A stretch of DNA of 17,139 nucleotides from Bacteroidales bacterium UBA1189 (GTDB lineage: Bacteria > Bacteroidota > Bacteroidia > Bacteroidales > Bacteroidaceae). The stretch lies in the NCBI GenBank assembly GCA_002309805.1, contig DBYJ01000025.1, positions 1-17,139 on the forward strand, written 5' to 3'. Under the pieces are notes generated by a model that saw only the letters and a program-made list of their open reading frames with translations, was not told the origin of the DNA and did not search any database. Within the stretch, counting starts at the first letter, position 1, and every line of letters starts with the position of its first letter. Positions 14,929 to 17,139 of this stretch are shown one piece after another. A program made the translations under genes and the position numbers.

Positions 14929-16722
14929 TTAGGCAAGCTCGCTGAGCTCGAGCCAACGCATGGTCTTTTCGTCAAGCTCGGCGTTGAGGAGGGGTAGGCG
15001 CTTGGAGGCAGCGGTGAGTGCTTCAACGGTGAGCGTACCGCTACAGAGGGCTTCTTCCAGTTGTTTCTTCTCAGCTTCGAGGGCGGCGATGTCGATGTCG
15101 AGTTGCTCAAACTCACGCCGTTCCTTGAAGGTCATGCGGCGGGGGGCAGCCCCCTTCAAGCCTTCCCCGTCCCCTCCTGAAGGAGGGGTGACTTGATTGT
15201 TTCCGCTCGCCGCTCCCTTCCCTTTAGGGAGGGGCTGGGAGTCGGCTTTGGGGGTGGGTCTCTTCTCTTCCCTATATTGGCTGTAGTTGCCGGGGAAGTC
15301 GCTGACGATGCCCGTGCCGTCGAAGACGAGGAGATGGTCGACCATCTTGTCCATGAAGTAGCGGTCGTGGCTGACGACGATGAGGCAGCCTTTCCATGAG
15401 CGGAGGTACTCCTCGAGTATCTGCAGGGTGAGGATGTCGAGGTCGTTGGTGGGCTCGTCGAGGATGAGGAAGTTGGGGTTCCGCATGAGCACCGTGCAGA
15501 GGTAGAGGCGCCGGCGCTCGCCTCCGCTGAGCTTGTAGACGTAGTCGTACTGCTTCTTGGGCGAGAAGAGGAAGTTCTGCAGAAGTTGCGAGGCAGAGAG
15601 GGTCGAGCCATCGCTCATGGGGATGTGGTCGGCGATGTTGCGGATAACGTCGATGACCTTTTGCTGCCCGACGGGGATGAGGCCCTGTTGGCTGTAGTAG
15701 CCGAAGCGGACGGTGGTGCCGACATCGATGGTGCCGGAGGTGGGAATGAGTTCGCCCATCAGCAAGCGGAGGAAGGTGGTCTTGCCCGTGCCGTTGTCGC
15801 CCACGATGCCGAGCTTCTCGTAGCGTGAGAAGGTGTAGGTGAAGTGGGAGAGGAGGAGCTTTTCTTCTTGATTATAGGAGAAGGAGACGTCGTTCAGTTC
15901 GATGATTTTGTTGCCGATGTAGCCGGCTTGGGTGCGGAGGTCGATGTGCTCGTCGCGGATGGACTGATGGGCTTTCTTCTCCAGTTCGTAGAAGGCTTCC
16001 TGGCGATAGCGGGCTTTGTGGCCGCGGGCACAGGGCATACGGCGCATCCAGTCAAGTTCGTAGCGGTAGAGATTGTTGGCGCGGGCAATCTCGGCGTTGC
16101 GGGCATCGATACGCTCTTGACGTTTCTCCAGATAGTAGGAGTAGTTGCCCGAGTAGGTGTAGACGGTATTGTCGTCGAGCTCCATGATGACGGAGCAGAT
16201 GCGGTCGAGGAAATAGCGGTCGTGGGTGACCATGAGCAGCGTGGAACTGCTGTGCGAGAGTTCGCCCTCGAGCCATTCGATGGTGGAGAGGTCGAGGTGG
16301 TTGGTGGGTTCGTCGAGGATGAGGAAGTCGGGTTTATCGACGAGCACTTGTGCCAGCGCTACGCGCTTCTGTTGGCCGCCGGAGAGTTGGTCGGTGAGGA
16401 GCGAGGTATCGGTGATGCCCAGGACGTGTAGCAACGCTTCCAACTCGTGCGAGGGGCAGAGGTCGGCGATGGTCTTGCCCAGAGGGAACGTGGGCGTCTG
16501 GCGGAGGTAGCCGATGCGCAGCCCGTTGCGATAGACGATGGAGCCGCTGTCGTAGCCCTCTACGCCGGCAAGGATGTCGAGCAGAGTGCTTTTGCCCGTG
16601 CCGTTTTTGGCGATGAGGCCGATGCGCTGCCCCTGTGCTACACCAAACGAGATGTCCTCGAAGAGCACATGCTCGCCGAAGGACTTGGTAAGGTGGTCAA
16701 CTTGCAGATAAGGGGTAGGCAT
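14929..16722 (-). CDS. ABC-F family ATPase (Uup-like)
   Basis: A 597-residue cytoplasmic protein with two ATPase domains and no membrane segment, as in ABC-F factors that act on ribosomes. Domain 1: Walker A AKNGTGKST (38-46, alanine in place of the first glycine), signature LSGGQQKR (113-120), Walker B FLILDEPTNHLD (133-144), THDR. A charged linker spans about 196-262. Domain 2: GDNGTGKTT (308-316), LSGGERRR (398-405), FLILDEPTNDLD (418-429), SHDR. The C-terminal coiled coil (529-592, FKERREFEQLDIDIAALEAEKKQLEEAL) is the Uup-type tail. Between domain 2 and the tail, residues 488-521 are low in complexity (RPTPKADSQPLPKGKG and VTPPSGGDGEG) and come from two palindromic repeats. It follows the methylmalonyl-CoA mutase gene after 120 bases. 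Uup subfamily is likely from the tail; antibiotic-resistance ABC-F is less likely. Confidence 0.92.
   Translation of the reverse strand: MPTPYLQVDHLTKSFGEHVLFEDISFGVAQGQRIGLIAKNGTGKSTLLDILAGVEGYDSGSIVYRNGLRIGYLRQTPTFPLGKTIADLCPSHELEALLHVLGITDTSLLTDQLSGGQQKRVALAQVLVDKPDFLILDEPTNHLDLSTIEWLEGELSHSSSTLLMVTHDRYFLDRICSVIMELDDNTVYTYSGNYSYYLEKRQERIDARNAEIARANNLYRYELDWMRRMPCARGHKARYRQEAFYELEKKAHQSIRDEHIDLRTQAGYIGNKIIELNDVSFSYNQEEKLLLSHFTYTFSRYEKLGIVGDNGTGKTTFLRLLMGELIPTSGTIDVGTTVRFGYYSQQGLIPVGQQKVIDVIRNIADHIPMSDGSTLSASQLLQNFLFSPKKQYDYVYKLSGGERRRLYLCTVLMRNPNFLILDEPTNDLDILTLQILEEYLRSWKGCLIVVSHDRYFMDKMVDHLLVFDGTGIVSDFPGNYSQYREEKRPTPKADSQPLPKGKGAASGNNQVTPPSGGDGEGLKGAAPRRMTFKERREFEQLDIDIAALEAEKKQLEEALCSGTLTVEALTAASKRLPLLNAELDEKTMRWLELSELA
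15159..15192 (-). repeat. in-frame palindromic repeat element, copy B (inside the ABC-F gene)
   Basis: Read on the minus strand it matches 6653-6686 at 32 of 34 positions. The core palindrome is 15171-15188. It encodes VTPPSGGDGEG, residues 511-521, in the same frame as copy A, in the linker before the coiled-coil tail. Confidence 0.85.
15212..15260 (-). repeat. second GC-rich palindromic element inside the ABC-F gene
   Basis: The minus strand reads GACCCACCCCCAAAG, then a CCCTCCC-TAAA-GGGAAGGG stem with one bulge, 20 bases from copy B. It differs in sequence from copy B and encodes RPTPKADSQPLPKGKG (488-503). It looks like another dispersed palindromic family, but only one copy is in the window. 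Confidence 0.6.
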
Positions 16723-16733
16723 GACGTTCGTAG

Positions 16734-16833
16734 AGTTAAGAGTTAAAAAGTTAAGAGTTAAGAAAAAATGTCCTGTATGCGGCGCTGGCTCACAGAGCTA
16801 TTTTTCTTAACTCTTAATACTTAACTCTTAACT
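16734..16833. repeat. 33-bp inverted repeat built from GTTAAGA heptamers, upstream of the ABC-F gene
   Basis: Left arm 16734-16767 and right arm 16801-16833 pair over 13 and 17 exact bases separated by 3-4 unpaired ones; each arm is made of AGTTAAG-like heptamers. The loop is about 33 bases. It fills the gap between the mutase stop and the ABC-F start, so it could end or stabilise the first transcript or fold in the leader of the second. No convincing -7 box lies in this gap apart from TAACTTTT inside the left arm. Confidence 0.8.
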
Positions 16834-16842
16834 AAGAAAGAG

Positions 16843-17139
16843 TTATTCCTCCATCAGAAGTTCGCAGATCTTGGCAGCGGAGGTGCAGACGTTGGAGCCG
16901 GGGCCGAAGACGGCGGCGACGCCAGCCTTGTAGAGGAAGTCATAGTCCTGGGCGGGGATGACACCGCCGGCAATGATCATGATATCCTCGCGGCCGAGCT
17001 TCTTCAACTCTTCGATGACCTGCGGGATGAGCGTCTTGTGGCCGGCAGCCAGCGAGCTGACACCGAGCACATCGACGTCGTTCTCCACAGCCTGCTTGGC
17101 GCTCTCGGCGGGCGTCTGGAACAAGGGTCCCATATCCAC
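16843..17139 (-). CDS. mutA: methylmalonyl-CoA mutase large subunit, C-terminal fragment (5' end outside window)
   Basis: The last 98 residues of the B12-binding domain, open at the window edge, so the true start is beyond 17139. The sequence VDMGPLFQTPAESAKQAVENDVDVLGVSSLAAGHKTLIPQ, the KKLGREDIMIIAGGVIPAQDYDFLYKAG stretch and VFGPGSNV match the end of the adenosylcobalamin-binding Rossmann-like domain of the catalytic subunit. The cobalt-ligating DxHxxG motif should lie just upstream, outside the window. The enzyme interconverts succinyl-CoA and methylmalonyl-CoA, a step in propionate formation from succinate in Bacteroidales. The small-subunit gene is not in view; it would be expected upstream. 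The gene ends 120 bases before the ABC-F start. Confidence 0.95.
   Translation of the reverse strand: MDMGPLFQTPAESAKQAVENDVDVLGVSSLAAGHKTLIPQVIEELKKLGREDIMIIAGGVIPAQDYDFLYKAGVAAVFGPGSNVCTSAAKICELLMEE

Noticed and set aside
13779..15116. Minus-strand open frame of 445 codons opposite the DUF5009-type gene
   Set aside because: Antisense to a well-supported membrane protein and overlaps the real ABC-F coding end; acidic low-complexity product.

Overview
The window looks like chromosomal DNA from a member of the Bacteroidales, most likely Prevotellaceae-like. Four things point there. Promoters match the Bacteroidetes pattern of a TTG/TTTG box, about 20 bp, then TAnnTTTG or TAnnTTCG. Leaders are A-rich without clear Shine-Dalgarno sites. 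Several families are typical of the phylum: a START-like protein, a DUF5009-type membrane protein, a T9SS-like C-terminal tail, and a dipeptidyl peptidase IV with the DWVYEEE motif. Finally, a B12-dependent methylmalonyl-CoA mutase end is present. Coding DNA is fairly GC-rich, while the gaps between genes are AT-rich and full of short repeats. No phage, plasmid or insertion-sequence gene is visible.

Layout. 80-5040 (minus): a large secreted multidomain protein with a metzincin-type zinc motif, followed with a 4-bp ATGA overlap by a fucose-isomerase-like protein. 5147-7372 (plus, divergent): dipeptidyl peptidase IV. 7373-8414: a 1-kb convergent gap with no convincing gene, holding four GTAAAAAA octamer clusters in alternating orientation, nested inverted repeats, an AT-rich palindromic core and several hairpins. 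8415-12213 (minus): LptF/LptG-type permease, then a class I aminotransferase, then a small outer-membrane barrel protein. 12346-12726 (minus): START-like protein. 12907-12980 (plus): tRNA-Met(CAT), followed by five tandem terminator-like hairpins. 13211-14870 (plus): a small lipoprotein and a DUF5009/HGSNAT-like membrane protein. 14929-17139 (minus): an ABC-F ATPase preceded by the 3' end of the methylmalonyl-CoA mutase large subunit, which runs off the window.

Most genes are housekeeping or envelope functions: peptide trimming in the periplasm, LPS export, amino-acid transamination, ribosome-associated ATPase and propionate metabolism. The least ordinary gene is the 1264-residue secreted protein with lectin-like modules around an HExxHxxGxxH motif.

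The most unusual signal is repeat DNA. A 34-bp palindromic element (32/34 identical) lies inside two unrelated genes, dipeptidyl peptidase IV and the ABC-F ATPase. It has the same orientation relative to transcription and the same reading frame, and encodes VTPPSGG-x-G-x-G in both. The ABC-F copy sits beside a second, different GC-rich palindrome. This resembles in-frame palindromic elements known from Rickettsia. Other repeat families sit in the gaps: a 7-bp array that also encodes the end of the permease, a 7-bp-based inverted repeat ahead of the ABC-F gene, and the post-tRNA hairpin array in which both loop variants keep the GNRA tetraloop rule.
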